From contig NZ_BPQS01000001.1 in assembly GCF_022179385.1 (NCBI RefSeq), forward strand, positions 62,001 through 126,000: a stretch of DNA of 64,000 bases, written 5' to 3'. The notes below the pieces were generated by a model that had not been told where the DNA came from, searched no databases, and worked only from the letters and a program-made list of their open reading frames with translations. Position numbers and translations under genes: made by a program. Origin of the DNA: Methylobacterium longum (GTDB taxonomy: Bacteria; Pseudomonadota; Alphaproteobacteria; Rhizobiales; Beijerinckiaceae). Positions 49,606 through 59,051 of the stretch are shown here, one piece after another; the first letter of the stretch is position 1; every line of letters begins with the position of its first letter.

Positions 49606-50634
49606 ATGACCTCCGGCCAGAAACCCCGTGCCTTCCGGATCACGCCCGAGCCGTCCGCGGAGCCGAGCGTCACCACGACCCCGCTCGCCGCCCGGCCGCC
49701 GCAGGCGCGGATCGTGGAGGAACCCTTCGAGATCGTCGACGCCGCCGACGGCGTGGCCGTGCCGGTAGCCCCGCGGCGGCGCTCGCCCTGGGGGCCGCTG
49801 TTCCTGTCGGCGGTCGGCGGCCTGGTTTCGTTAGGCGTCGGCCTGTCGGTCGAGCGGATGATCGCCGACCTGTTCCAGGCCGCGCCCTGGCTCGGCTGGG
49901 TGGCCCTGGCACTCCTGGGCCTCGCCGCGCTGGCATTGCTGGCGATCGTGGTGCGGGAACTTGCCGGCCTGCGGCGCGAGCGCAAGATCGAGCGGCTGCG
50001 CCAGTCGGCGCTGGACGCCCTCGCCACCCGCGACCACACCGGCGCGCAGGCGGTGGTGCAGGCGCTCTCGACCTTCTATGCGGACCGCGACGCCCTGTCG
50101 GCGGGCCGCGCCCGGATCGACGCCGCCGCCGACGCGATCCTCGACGTCGACGACCGGATCGGGCTCGCGGAGCACGAATTGCTCGCCGGACTCGACCGGC
50201 AGGCGCGCAACGCCATCGCGACGACGGCCAAGCAGGTTTCGGCGGTGACGGCGCTCAGCCCGCGGGCGATCGTCGACGTGGCCTTCGTGGTGTTCGCGGC
50301 CGTGCGGCTGCTGCGCCGGATCGCCGCGATCTACGGCGGCCGGCCGGGTTTCCTTGGCTTCCTGCGGCTCGGGCGCGCGGCGCTCGCGCATCTCACCGTC
50401 ACCGGCGGGATGGCGGTGGGCGAGAGCGTCATGCAGCAGGTTCTGGGGCTCGGCATCGCCGCACGGGTCTCGGCCAAGCTCGGCGAGGGCGTGCTCAACG
50501 GGCTGATGACCGCCCGGTTCGGTCTCGCGGCGCTGAACGTCTGCCGGCCGCTGCCCTTCGTGCGCGAGGCGCCGCCGCGGCTCGCCGACGTCGCCGGCGA
50601 GTTGCTGCGTCCGACGGAGTCCGCGCCGACATAG
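49606..50634 (+). CDS. YcjF-family (TIGR01620/DUF697) membrane protein
   Basis: A 342-aa inner-membrane protein. A soluble N-terminal region of about 60 residues is followed by two helices (about residues 65-84 and 92-118), a helical soluble part and a C-terminal DUF697 domain (TALSPRAIVDVAFVVFAAVRLLRRIAAIYGG onward) containing further hydrophobic segments. It is the conserved neighbour and likely partner of YcjX. The spacing suggests one transcript. Confidence 0.87.
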   Translation: MTSGQKPRAFRITPEPSAEPSVTTTPLAARPPQARIVEEPFEIVDAADGVAVPVAPRRRSPWGPLFLSAVGGLVSLGVGLSVERMIADLFQAAPWLGWVALALLGLAALALLAIVVRELAGLRRERKIERLRQSALDALATRDHTGAQAVVQALSTFYADRDALSAGRARIDAAADAILDVDDRIGLAEHELLAGLDRQARNAIATTAKQVSAVTALSPRAIVDVAFVVFAAVRLLRRIAAIYGGRPGFLGFLRLGRAALAHLTVTGGMAVGESVMQQVLGLGIAARVSAKLGEGVLNGLMTARFGLAALNVCRPLPFVREAPPRLADVAGELLRPTESAPT

Positions 50635-50652
50635 AAGCGGCCTGCGCGCGGG

Positions 50653-50880
50653 CTACTTGCCGCCCGCGGCGGCGCGGCGGTTGGCGATGCGGGAGAACAT
50701 GTTGCCGGTGTAATCGGCGGTCTTCGGCTTCTCGGGCTCGCCCAGCTTGGCCTCGAAGGCCTCGATCCGCTTGAGCAGCGTCACGTCGTTGAACAGCGAG
50801 CTGTTGAAGTTGCTCTGGGCCCGGGGGCCGAGGGCGGTCTGCACCGATTCGAGTCGTTCCAGAAGCTCTTTGCGCGTCAC
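50653..50880 (-). CDS. Small conserved-looking protein, unknown
   Basis: A 75-aa cytosolic protein beginning with GTG, preceded by GGAGAG. It is helical and charged, with the segments KELLERLESVQTALGP, FNDVTLLKRIEAFEAKLGE and ADYTGNMFSRIANRRAA. The composition (Asn, Phe, Lys and little bias) differs from frame shadows in this GC-rich DNA, which supports a real gene. No family is recognised. It is convergent with the YcjF gene. Confidence 0.65.
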   Translation of the reverse strand: MTRKELLERLESVQTALGPRAQSNFNSSLFNDVTLLKRIEAFEAKLGEPEKPKTADYTGNMFSRIANRRAAAGGK

Positions 50881-51040
50881 GGTGCTCTCCAGGGGCGGCT
50901 TCGGGACGAAGGACCCGCCCGTACCGCCACTGAACGGGGCGGTGGTAAACGCGGCGTTAACGCGACCCGGCCCGAGGCCCCGGAACCCCGCGGAAGCGCG
51001 GCGTCCCTGCGCGCATGTCGGTGCGCCCGCGAGGCCGGCG

Positions 51041-51592
51041 TCAGAGCCCCTTCAGGAACCCGGCCAGCCGCATCAACCCCTCGGGCCACGGGCCATGACC
51101 GCTCGCCACGTTGATGTGGCCGGACTCGCCCGCATCGACCGTGAGCGCCCCCCAGGCATGGGCGAAATCGTCCGCCCGCTCGTAGCGGCAATGCGGGTCG
51201 GTCCGGCTCGCGACCAGCAGCGACGGGAAGGGTAGGGGATCCCGCGGCATCGGCGCGAAGGCGCGCACCGAGGCCGGCAGGTCCGGTGCCTCCTCGACGT
51301 CGGGCAGGGCCACCAGCAGGGCACCGCGCACCACGCCGGCGGGGAAGCGCGGCGCCGCCTCGACGCAGGCCACCACACCGAGGCTGTGGGCGATCAGGAT
51401 CACGGGCCGGGTCGCGGCCGAGACCGCCGCGACGATGCGCCCGCACCACGCCTCGGGCGTCGGCGCGTGCCACTGATCCTGCGCCACCAACCGGGCCGTG
51501 GTGAGCCGGCTCGCCCAGCGCGCCTGCCAATGGTCCTCCTCGGAGCCCCCGAGCCCCGGGACGATGAGGATGTCGCAATCGGCGGTCTTCAT
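51041..51592 (-). CDS. RBBP9/YdeN-family alpha/beta hydrolase
   Basis: A 183-aa single-domain serine hydrolase. The nucleophile elbow AHSLGVVACVEA carries the catalytic Ser, SRTDPHCRYERADDFA the Asp, and the His is in ESGHINVASGHGPWPEG, the characteristic GHI/LN motif of the RBBP9/YdeN family. The N-terminus VPGLGGSEEDHWQARW is also typical. The substrate is unknown. It lies just upstream of uvsE on the same strand, in reverse order of transcription, so uvsE is transcribed first towards it. Confidence 0.87.
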   Translation of the reverse strand: MKTADCDILIVPGLGGSEEDHWQARWASRLTTARLVAQDQWHAPTPEAWCGRIVAAVSAATRPVILIAHSLGVVACVEAAPRFPAGVVRGALLVALPDVEEAPDLPASVRAFAPMPRDPLPFPSLLVASRTDPHCRYERADDFAHAWGALTVDAGESGHINVASGHGPWPEGLMRLAGFLKGL

Positions 51593-51638
51593 GTCGCGAT
51601 GCCTAAAGCGGTCCGGCGGACGCGTCGAGACCGGCCGT

Positions 51639-52712
51639 TCACTCCGCCGCCATCGCGCTCGCCCGCTCCAGGTCCAGGATATGGCGGGCGATCTGCATGG
51701 AGGCGTAGTTCTTCGCTTTGGCCTCGATCTCGAAATCCGCCCAGATGAGATGTCGGGCCACGAGGTCGTTCACCGCCCGGTTCCACATCATGTCGGAATG
51801 GGCCGCGAGGTCCCGGACCGCGTGGCCGGCCGCGCGCAGCGCCGGGTAGTCCGGCAGGGTGTCCGGATCGCACGCGGCCGAGACCGCCTCGCGCGACACG
51901 CTGATGTGAGCCACCGGCCGCACGCCGCGCCAGGACTCCCGGACCCGGCCGACGAGGGGATGATCCGGCTCGAGGTACGCGCCGCCGCTCTGGACCCAGT
52001 GGTGGTGCAGGTCGAGCACGATCGGAACCACGTCGGCGAGCTTCAGCACGGCCTCGACGCCGAAGACGTTCTCGTCGTTCTCCACCGTGATGAGGTCGCG
52101 CGCCACGCGGCTCGCCCGGGGGAGGGTGGCGCGGAAGCCCTCGACCCCGGGGTCGCCTGCGCCGACATGGATGTTGATGTGCGCGCCGTGCGGGTGCCAG
52201 CCGCCGCCGTAGCCCATGCGGTCGAAGATCTCGGCGTGGTAGTCGAGTTCCGAGAGGCCGTTCGCGATGGCCGCGGGATTCCGGCTAGCCAGCAGGCAGA
52301 ACGGGCCGGGATGGAAGCTCAGGCGCACGCCGAGCCGACGGGCGAGGGCGCCGGCCTCCGCGAGGCCGCGCTCCACGAGCGCCGCCATCTCCGGCTCCGC
52401 ATAGATCTCCTGCGCGATCGGGTGGGTGTAGCCGGGCAGGACGTTGCTCGCCATGCGCAGCAGCCGCTCGATCGGCGGCCGGTCCCCGACCCAGGCGATC
52501 TGTCGGGCGAGGGCGTCGAGGTTGTGGGCGACGAGACCGGAAAGCTTCGCCCGCCGGTCGGCCGGCTCCAGCTTGGCGAGGTGGGCCATCGTCACGCTGG
52601 TGAGGTTCATGTGGAGCGTCGCATCCCGCTCCGCCTTGAGGGTGGCGTGCGTGCCGGGCGGCTCGTCCAGGACGAACTTGCAACAGAATCCGAGGCGTGG
52701 CTGATCGCGCAT
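51639..52712 (-). CDS. uvsE: UV damage endonuclease (UvsE/UVDE)
   Basis: A 357-aa TIM-barrel endonuclease that nicks DNA 5' to UV photoproducts, giving repair independent of UvrABC and photolyase. Family features are LGFCCKF at the N-terminus, HPGPFCLLAS, HINIHVGAGDPG, LITVENDENVFGVE, IVLDLHHHW and the C-terminal IWADFEIEAKAKN, which supply the metal-binding His/Glu/Asp set and the carbamylated-Lys region. The start at 52712 lacks a clear ribosome site; a GTG 9-12 bp upstream is possible. It is divergent from yihY. Strong UV repair suits a leaf-surface organism (inference). Confidence 0.9.
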   Translation of the reverse strand: MRDQPRLGFCCKFVLDEPPGTHATLKAERDATLHMNLTSVTMAHLAKLEPADRRAKLSGLVAHNLDALARQIAWVGDRPPIERLLRMASNVLPGYTHPIAQEIYAEPEMAALVERGLAEAGALARRLGVRLSFHPGPFCLLASRNPAAIANGLSELDYHAEIFDRMGYGGGWHPHGAHINIHVGAGDPGVEGFRATLPRASRVARDLITVENDENVFGVEAVLKLADVVPIVLDLHHHWVQSGGAYLEPDHPLVGRVRESWRGVRPVAHISVSREAVSAACDPDTLPDYPALRAAGHAVRDLAAHSDMMWNRAVNDLVARHLIWADFEIEAKAKNYASMQIARHILDLERASAMAAE

Positions 52713-52829
52713 AAGGAGCACAACGCGCGGAAGCACCGGGCGTCCCCGCGAAACCCGCGGAACGGCCGCTGCACGACGACGTTGGGAGTCCCGAGCGCGG
52801 CAGTTCCGCGCGGCGGATCGTCCGGACCC

Positions 52830-54014
52830 ATGCTTCCGTCGCCCTCGCGTTCGACCGGACCGTCCGAGACCGGCTCGATCCTGTGGATCCTGATGCTCGG
52901 GTCCGCGCTGGTGGCCCTCGCCGCCGCGCCGGGGCGGCGCGGACCGTCGAGCCCATCCGAGACACCGCCGGCGGAGGGCGGCCGGCCCAGGGCGAATCCT
53001 GGACAGCAGAAGGGCGCGGCCGCCGGCGCGCGCTCGATCTCGGGCCGCGCCGCGCAGCTCACCGCGGCCACCCAGCCGGAGCGGGGACGCGCCGCCGAGA
53101 GCCCGACCGAGATGACCCAGTCCGGCTGGAAGGACATCGCCGTGCGGGTCTACCTGGAGTTCAACAAGGACCGGGTCCTGGCGGTCGCCGCAGGCGTGAC
53201 CTTCTACACGCTGCTGTCGCTGTTCCCGGCCATCGCCGCCCTGGTGACGTGCTACGGCCTGTTCGCGGACGTGAACGCCATCAACGATCACCTCGCGCAA
53301 TTGCACGCGGTCCTGCCATCGGGGGCAGTCGAGCTGATCGGCGATCAGGTCAAGCGCATCGCGGCCAAGGGCAGCGGCTCCCTGAGCATCACGTTCTTCT
53401 CCAGTCTCCTCCTGTCGATCTGGAGCGCCAACGCCGCGATGAAGGCGATGTTCGACGCGCTGAACGTCGTCTACGAGGAGGAGGAGAAGCGGAACTTCTT
53501 CTGGCTCAACCTCCGGTCCCTGACCTTCACGATCGGCGCCCTGCTGTTCATCATCATCGCGCTCAACGCCATCGTGGTGGTGCCGGTGATGCTCAACTTC
53601 ATGGGGCTGGGCTCGACCGCGTGGCTGCTCGCGGCCCTGCGCTGGCCGGCGATCCTGATCGTCCTGCTCGGTGGATTGTCGGTGCTCTACCGGTTCGGCC
53701 CGAGCCGGGAGCATGCCCGGTGGCGCTGGGTCGGGGTCGGCAGCGTGGTGGCCAGCCTCCTCTGGCTCGTGGCCTCGCTGCTGTTCTCCTGGTACGTCGC
53801 CAATTTCGGCACCTACAACGAGACCTACGGGTCGCTCGGCGCGGTGATCGGCTTCATGACCTGGATCTGGATCTCGTCGACGATCGTCCTGCTCGGCGGC
53901 GAGATCAATGCCGAGCTGGAGCATCAGACCGGTCGCGACACCACCACGGGCCCGCCCCTCCCGATGGGCGCCCGCCGCGCGCGGATGGCCGACACAGTGG
54001 GTGCCGCCGCCTGA
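52830..54014 (+). CDS. YihY/BrkB-family inner membrane protein
   Basis: A 394-aa protein whose C-terminal 290 residues form the six-helix YihY (UPF0761) core, with VAAGVTFYTLLSLFPAIAALV, LSIWSANAAMKAMFDALN and GSLGAVIGFMTWIWISSTIVLLGGEINAELEHQ. ATG 52830 adds a hydrophobic segment (ILWILMLGSALVALAAA) and a Pro/Ala/Gly-rich linker of about 70 residues before the core; ATG 53112 would give only the core. Despite the name, YihY is not RNase BN. The function is unknown. Confidence 0.85.
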   Translation: MLPSPSRSTGPSETGSILWILMLGSALVALAAAPGRRGPSSPSETPPAEGGRPRANPGQQKGAAAGARSISGRAAQLTAATQPERGRAAESPTEMTQSGWKDIAVRVYLEFNKDRVLAVAAGVTFYTLLSLFPAIAALVTCYGLFADVNAINDHLAQLHAVLPSGAVELIGDQVKRIAAKGSGSLSITFFSSLLLSIWSANAAMKAMFDALNVVYEEEEKRNFFWLNLRSLTFTIGALLFIIIALNAIVVVPVMLNFMGLGSTAWLLAALRWPAILIVLLGGLSVLYRFGPSREHARWRWVGVGSVVASLLWLVASLLFSWYVANFGTYNETYGSLGAVIGFMTWIWISSTIVLLGGEINAELEHQTGRDTTTGPPLPMGARRARMADTVGAAA

Positions 54015-54122
54015 TCCCGGCCAGTGTGCCGCGGCGGCGCAGGGCCGGCCTCGGGGCAAGCCGAACACCCTGCCGAACACCCCGCGCGATCCCTATATAG
54101 CGACGCGAATAGGGAGATCGTC

Positions 54123-54533
54123 ATGGCCGACACGCCGACCACCAGCCCCGAGGCCCGCAGCGAGGCCGAGTGGCGCACCACCCTCACGCCGGAGCAGTAC
54201 CGCGTGCTGCGCGAGCACGGCACCGAGCGCGCCGGCACGAGCTGCCTGCTCGCCGAGAAGCGTCCCGGCACGTTCACCTGCGCGGGCTGTGGCCAGCCGC
54301 TGTTCGAGCAGGGGACGAAGTTCGAGTCCGGCACCGGGTGGCCGAGCTTCTTCGAGCCGATGGAGGGGGCGGTGGAGACCACGGTGGATCGCAGCCACTG
54401 GATGGTCCGCACCGAGGTGCACTGCGCCCGCTGCAAGGGCCATCTGGGCCACGTCTTCGATGACGGCCCGGCGCCGACCGGCCTGCGCTACTGCATGAAC
54501 GGCGCCGCGATGACCTTCGAGCCGGCAACGTGA
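54123..54533 (+). CDS. msrB: Peptide-methionine (R)-S-oxide reductase
   Basis: A 136-aa enzyme that reduces the R-epimer of methionine sulfoxide. Zinc-binding CAGC and CARC pairs, [10 protein letters not shown] and the catalytic Cys in [10 protein letters not shown] are present. It has no signal peptide, so it acts in the cytosol, complementing the periplasmic MsrP-like protein of this window. Confidence 0.94.
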   Translation: MADTPTTSPEARSEAEWRTTLTPEQYRVLREHGTERAGTSCLLAEKRPGTFTCAGCGQPLFEQGTKFESGTGWPSFFEPMEGAVETTVDRSHWMVRTEVHCARCKGHLGHVFDDGPAPTGLRYCMNGAAMTFEPAT

Positions 54534-54851
54534 GGCGGCGCCCGGTTTAATCTGGGTTGTCAAATCTGGGCGCGACGCTGGGATTGCGGGGACAGATTCG
54601 GTCCCCGCCGGAGTAGCGACCGGTTCCCGTCTTGATTTCGTCGCTTTTTTGCTTAGCGCTGTATGCTCTCATGTTGTCGCCATCCGGTGATTGCCGGCGG
54701 ATGCGGTCAGGTTCGAGCGAATACGGCGTGGCGGCTCAGCTTATACGCCGATTCTGCCGGTTCCACTTGATGCGTGCCGCCGCGCCGGAAGACCTGAGGG
54801 GTGTCCGCCGGATCGGCGCGCCGCCGACCAAGCGGGAGGGTTTTTGAGTAT
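54534..54851. other. 318-bp AT-richer gap before the CYTH-like gene
   Basis: Contains a direct repeat AATCTGGG (twice within 54549-54570) and an 8-bp inverted repeat, GCGGGGAC (54586-54593) with GTCCCCGC (54601-54608), without a U-tract. A T-rich patch near 54632-54660 could be part of a promoter for the next gene. A 71-codon open frame at 54632-54847 has no family resemblance, and I do not call it. Confidence 0.55.
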
Positions 54852-55838
54852 ATGAGCACCGTTCGCCGATTTCTGGTCGCCCCGTCCCTCGTCCGCCTGA
54901 TCCGGAAGGAGCGCGGGGGCACCCGCATCACGGAGGGGCACTTCGCACCGCAGGGGGGCCGCGCCTCGTACGTGCGCGTCGACGGCCAGGTTTGCCAGCT
55001 GGTGCTCGTGAACAAGGGAGCCGACGGCACCCCGGTGGAGGAGCGAACCGACGTGCCGCGTGCCCATGGCGACGCGCTGCTCGACGTCTGCCCCGGCAAG
55101 GCGGCCTACGACCGCACCACCCTGAACGCCGGCGGTCGCGAGATCGCCCTCGATCGCTACGTCACGCCCGGCAGCCTGGATCTGATCAGCGTCACCTTCG
55201 ACAACGACGGCGAGGCCGCCGGCTTCCAGGCGCCCGGCTGGTTCGGCCGCGAAGTCAGCAGTGAGCCGGCCTTTGAGCGGCAGGCGCTGGCCATCCAGGG
55301 CGTGCCGGCTGCCGAGGAGGTGTCGCTGAGCAACGCCGCGCTCGACGCGGTGCTCGACCTGATCGAGCCCCGCTTCGGGTTCGGCCGCTACGGCAGCTCC
55401 GCCCGGACCCAGGAGGCCGACGAGGGCGCGCTCCGCCGCGTCGTCGCCCCGCCCGCTGCTCCGGCCGCACCGCCCCCGCCCGCCGTCCCGGTGCCGCCGC
55501 CCGCGCCGGAACCCGTCGTCGAGGCTCCGACCGCAGTGCAGCCCGAGCCGGCCCCCGAACACCCTGTCGAGCCCGAGCCGGCGCCCGCTCCCGAGCCGGC
55601 CCACCACGCGGTGCCGGCAGAGTCCGAGGCCCCGTCCGCCCAGGCCGGCGCCGCCGAGCCTCTGCACAGCGACGCCCGCATCGACGACGTGATCGAGAGC
55701 CTGTCGCAGGCGCTCGGCGCGGCGATCCACCAGCAGCCGGATCCCGCGTCCGAGTCCAAGGACGCCAAGGGCGAGGATGCCGGCTCGGTGTTCGAGCGCT
55801 GGACCGTGCGCCCGCGCCGGACCCAGCAGCAGAACTGA
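54852..55838 (+). CDS. Divergent CYTH-like domain protein with a Pro/Glu/Ala-rich tail
   Basis: A 328-aa protein. Residues 5-150 follow the order of CYTH (triphosphate tunnel) domains: RRFLV, RITEGHF, ASYVRVDGQVCQLVLVNKG, VEERTDV, IALDRYV, LISVTFDNDGEAAGF and PGWFGREVS. The N-terminal ExExK signature that begins catalytic CYTH proteins is absent (STVRR here), so phosphate binding may be lost or changed. Residues 205-265 are a Pro/Ala/Glu-rich linker, and the C-terminus has a helical segment (RIDDVIESLSQALGAAI) and a basic end. ATG 54852 is used. The family call is by eye. Confidence 0.65.
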   Translation: MSTVRRFLVAPSLVRLIRKERGGTRITEGHFAPQGGRASYVRVDGQVCQLVLVNKGADGTPVEERTDVPRAHGDALLDVCPGKAAYDRTTLNAGGREIALDRYVTPGSLDLISVTFDNDGEAAGFQAPGWFGREVSSEPAFERQALAIQGVPAAEEVSLSNAALDAVLDLIEPRFGFGRYGSSARTQEADEGALRRVVAPPAAPAAPPPPAVPVPPPAPEPVVEAPTAVQPEPAPEHPVEPEPAPAPEPAHHAVPAESEAPSAQAGAAEPLHSDARIDDVIESLSQALGAAIHQQPDPASESKDAKGEDAGSVFERWTVRPRRTQQQN

Positions 55839-55956
55839 CCACCCGCCGAGCGCCGCGGCGCGTCGGGGTTTTCGGGGCCGTCGTTTTCGGGGCCGCGGCG
55901 CGACAGGCGCTGCGGCCCTTCTGCTGCCCGGACCGGTGTCGGCGGCCGCAAACCGG

Positions 55957-56385
55957 TCAGTCGCGGATGATGACCGCCGCTCCGCCGCGGCTGCGGGCGA
56001 GGCCGAACAGGGCGGCCGCGTGCCCCGGCGCGAGACGGATGCAGCCGTGGCTCGCCCGGCGCCCGAGGGAGCCGGTCGCGTAGGTGCCGTGGATCGCGTA
56101 TCCGCCGCGGAAGAACATCGCGTGCGGCATCGGCGAACCGTGATACTTGCGCGAGCGCCACATCGGAGCCATCAGCCCGACCCGGTAGCGGCCGCTGGGT
56201 GTGACGAAGCCGCGCCGGGCCGTCGAAACCGGCCAGTCGAAGGCGGGATGGCCGTCGACGAACACCCGCATGCGCTGCCGCGACTGGTCGATCTTCGCGA
56301 CGATCCCGGCCGCGGCCGGATCGACGAGGGCGACGACGAGGAAGCCGCACAGAGCGCCGGTCGCAGCCCGATTCCGCACAGACAC
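55957..56385 (-). CDS. L,D-transpeptidase (YkuD domain), second in the window
   Basis: A 142-aa exported YkuD-domain protein. The signal peptide ends near DPAAAG. The catalytic motif reads HGTYATGSLGRRASHGCIRLAPG, with the Cys nucleophile and both Gly/His signatures, and GFVTPSGRYRVGLMAPMW is the usual substrate-side loop. It starts at GTG 56385. It is shorter than the first copy at 23.5 kb and not closely similar, so the two probably act on different substrates or are regulated separately. Confidence 0.9.
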   Translation of the reverse strand: MSVRNRAATGALCGFLVVALVDPAAAGIVAKIDQSRQRMRVFVDGHPAFDWPVSTARRGFVTPSGRYRVGLMAPMWRSRKYHGSPMPHAMFFRGGYAIHGTYATGSLGRRASHGCIRLAPGHAAALFGLARSRGGAAVIIRD

Positions 56386-56613
56386 GGATGCCCCCGAAAC
56401 GTCTCGAACCCCAGGATAAATCCCGGCGCCGCGCCAGGACAGCTCGGTTACTGGGGATGCGCCTAATCGTCAGACGGGAGAAGACTTTCCGGCGGGAATC
56501 GACAGGCTTTTGTCACGATTGGTTCCCGGCAGATTACCGAGCGGCCGTTGAGGCGCCGGGCGATAGTCGCTAGCGTGCCGGCAAATCGGGAGGGTGCGCG
56601 GCGGGCGCACGGG

Positions 56614-57993
56614 ATGGACATGGCACAGGCAATCCACGCGACGAGTCCGGCCGCCGTACCCCGCGAGCCCTGGTACAAGGTGCTTTACATCCAGGTCCTG
56701 ATCGCGATCGCGCTCGGCGTCCTGCTCGGCTGGTACGACCCGGCCACCGGCAAGTCGATGAAGTGGCTCGGCGACGCCTTCATCGGCCTGATCAAGATGA
56801 TGATCGCGCCGATCATCTTCTGCACCATCGTGCACGGCATCGCGTCGATCGGCGATCTCAAGAAGGTCGGGCGCGTCGGGCTCAAGGCGCTGGTCTACTT
56901 CGAGGTGGTGTCGACCGTGGCGCTGCTGATCGGCGTCCTCGTCGGCGAGATCATCAAGCCCGGCGCCGGCTTCAACGCCGATCCGTCGAAGCTCGACGCC
57001 AGCAAGGTCGCGAGCTACGCCAGCAAGGCGGCCGCGGATTCCACCGTCGCCCACATCCTGGCGATCATCCCGAAGAGCTTCCTCGATCCCTTCGCCACCG
57101 GCGACCTGCTGCAGGTGCTGCTGATCTCGATCCTCACCGGCGTCGTGGTGACGAATCTCGGTGATCGCGCGGCCTCGGTGAACCGCGCGATCGACACCGC
57201 GGGCCAGATCTTCTTCCGGATCATCGGCATCATCGTGAAGCTCGCCCCGGTCGGCGCCTTCGGCGCCATGGCCTTCACGATCGGCGAGTACGGCATCCAG
57301 AAGGTCTACGACCTCGCGTGGCTGGTCGGCACCTTCTACATCACGGCGATCCTGTTCGTGCTGGTGGTGCTCGGGACGATCGCCCGGGTGGCGGGCTTCT
57401 CGATCCTGCGCTTCCTCGCCTACATCAAGGACGAGTTGCTGATCGTCGTCGGCACGTCGTCCTCCGAGACGGTGCTGCCGCAGCTCATGACCAAGATGCG
57501 CCGGCTCGGCGCCTCGGATTCGGTGGTCGGCCTCGTGGTGCCCACGGGCTACTCGTTCAACCTCGACGGCACGAACATCTACATGACGCTGGCCACGCTG
57601 TTCCTGGCGCAGGCCGTGGGCGTGGACCTGTCGATCAGCCAGTACGCGACCATCATCCTGGTGGCGATGCTGACCTCGAAGGGCGCCTCGGGCGTCACCG
57701 GGGCGGGCTTCATCACCCTGGCCGCGACGCTCTCGGCGATCCCGAACAGCCCGGTTCCGGTGGCCGCCATGACCCTGGTCCTCGGCATCGACAAGTTCAT
57801 GTCCGAGTGCCGCGCGCTCACCAACCTCGTGGGCAACGGCGTCGCCTGCGTCGTGGTCAGCCGCTGGGAGGGTGAGTTGGACGTGACCAAGCTCAACGAG
57901 GTCATGGCCCACCCGCTCGCGATCGGCACCCACATCTCCGACGAGTCGCCGCAGCCGATGGGAACCGACAGCAAGGTCGCCGCCGCCGAGTGA
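56614..57993 (+). CDS. dctA: C4-dicarboxylate:proton/sodium symporter DctA (DAACS family)
   Basis: A 459-aa DAACS-family transporter for succinate, fumarate and malate. Eight helices and two re-entrant hairpins are expected. Hallmarks are [22 protein letters not shown], the Ser-rich hairpin [33 protein letters not shown] and [23 protein letters not shown] 56614 is chosen; a longer frame has no family support. A ROK kinase overlaps its stop, which is unusual for dctA. C4 acids are preferred carbon sources of methylotrophs of this group. Confidence 0.92.
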   Translation: MDMAQAIHATSPAAVPREPWYKVLYIQVLIAIALGVLLGWYDPATGKSMKWLGDAFIGLIKMMIAPIIFCTIVHGIASIGDLKKVGRVGLKALVYFEVVSTVALLIGVLVGEIIKPGAGFNADPSKLDASKVASYASKAAADSTVAHILAIIPKSFLDPFATGDLLQVLLISILTGVVVTNLGDRAASVNRAIDTAGQIFFRIIGIIVKLAPVGAFGAMAFTIGEYGIQKVYDLAWLVGTFYITAILFVLVVLGTIARVAGFSILRFLAYIKDELLIVVGTSSSETVLPQLMTKMRRLGASDSVVGLVVPTGYSFNLDGTNIYMTLATLFLAQAVGVDLSISQYATIILVAMLTSKGASGVTGAGFITLAATLSAIPNSPVPVAAMTLVLGIDKFMSECRALTNLVGNGVACVVVSRWEGELDVTKLNEVMAHPLAIGTHISDESPQPMGTDSKVAAAE

Positions 57994-58919
57994 TGGGCAC
58001 GCCCAGAGGACGTGCGCGCCTCGGCATCGATCTCGGCGGCACCAAGATCGCCGGGATCGTGCTGAGCCCGGACGGCGCGACCCTGGCCGAGGCGCGGATG
58101 GCGGCCCCGCGCGGCGACTACCGGGCGACGATCGAGGCGGTGGCCGCCCTGGTCCTGCAGCTCGAGGCCGCGGCCGGCACGGATTGCAGCGTCGGCATCG
58201 GCATGCCGGGCAGCCTGTCGCCGGCGACCGGCCTCGTGCGCAATGCCAATTCCGACTGGCTCAACGGGCTCCCGTTCGGCGCTGATCTCGCGCAGCGCCT
58301 CGCGCGGCCGCTGCGGATCGAGAACGACGCCAACTGCCTGGCGGTCTCGGAGTCGATCGACGGTGCCGGCGCGGGCGCGCACGTGGTCTGGGCGGTGATC
58401 CTGGGCACCGGCGTCGGATCCGGCATCGCCGTCGACGGGCGGGTGCTCACGGGCCGCAACGGCATCGCGGGCGAGTGGGGCCACGGCCCCCTGCCGGCGC
58501 CCCGCGACGACGAGCGCCCCGGACCCGCCTGTTATTGCGGCCGCGAGGGCTGCGTCGAGACCTGGCTGTCCGGTCCCGGCCTCGCGGCCGACCACGGACG
58601 GCGCCACGGCGGAACCCTTACGGCCGAAGCTGTGGTGGCCGCCGCCCGGGCGGGCAGCCCTGAGGCGCAGGCGACGCTGGCCGCGCATCTCGACCGGCTC
58701 GGGCGGGCGGTCGCCCAGGTGGTCAGCGTCCTCGATCCGGACATCATCGTGATCGGCGGCGGCCTGTCGCGGATCCCGGAACTGATCGCCGGCCTGCCCG
58801 CCGCGATCGCGCCCCACGTCTTCTCCGACGCCTTCGACACGCCGGTGCGCGCGAGCCAACACGGGGACGCCTCGGGCGTACGCGGAGCGGCGTGGCTGTG
58901 GGAAGCCGAGCCTGTCTGA
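57993..58919 (+). CDS. ROK-family sugar kinase (fructokinase/glucokinase-like)
   Basis: A kinase of about 308 aa of the ROK family. The ATP motif LGIDLGGTKIAGIVL opens the protein, the catalytic Asp is in IENDANCLA, EWGHGPL is the His of the zinc site, and the zinc motif is CYCGREGCVETWLSG. No helix-turn-helix is present, so it is an enzyme rather than a ROK repressor. The start ATG shares its A with the dctA stop (GTG 57990 is an alternative). The sugar cannot be told from sequence; fructose, glucose and N-acetylmannosamine are possible. Confidence 0.88.
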   Translation: MGTPRGRARLGIDLGGTKIAGIVLSPDGATLAEARMAAPRGDYRATIEAVAALVLQLEAAAGTDCSVGIGMPGSLSPATGLVRNANSDWLNGLPFGADLAQRLARPLRIENDANCLAVSESIDGAGAGAHVVWAVILGTGVGSGIAVDGRVLTGRNGIAGEWGHGPLPAPRDDERPGPACYCGREGCVETWLSGPGLAADHGRRHGGTLTAEAVVAAARAGSPEAQATLAAHLDRLGRAVAQVVSVLDPDIIVIGGGLSRIPELIAGLPAAIAPHVFSDAFDTPVRASQHGDASGVRGAAWLWEAEPV

Positions 58920-59051
58920 CGCGGCTGCCGTCCGCCGACGGGTCGTCGGCGGGCACGGGGGCGACCGGCGGCAGGACCGACTCACGGAGACGTCTCTTGC
59001 GGGGGCGCGGGGGGCAGGGCAGGACGGCGGCTTCCCAGCCTCGATGGCCCG

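Noticed and set aside
54586..54608. Terminator after msrB
   Set aside because: The 8-bp inverted repeat lacks any U-rich tail on either strand, so I list it only as part of the gap description.
54632..54847. 71-codon open frame between msrB and the CYTH-like gene
   Set aside because: No ribosome site and no family resemblance. It lies in AT-richer DNA that is more likely a promoter region.
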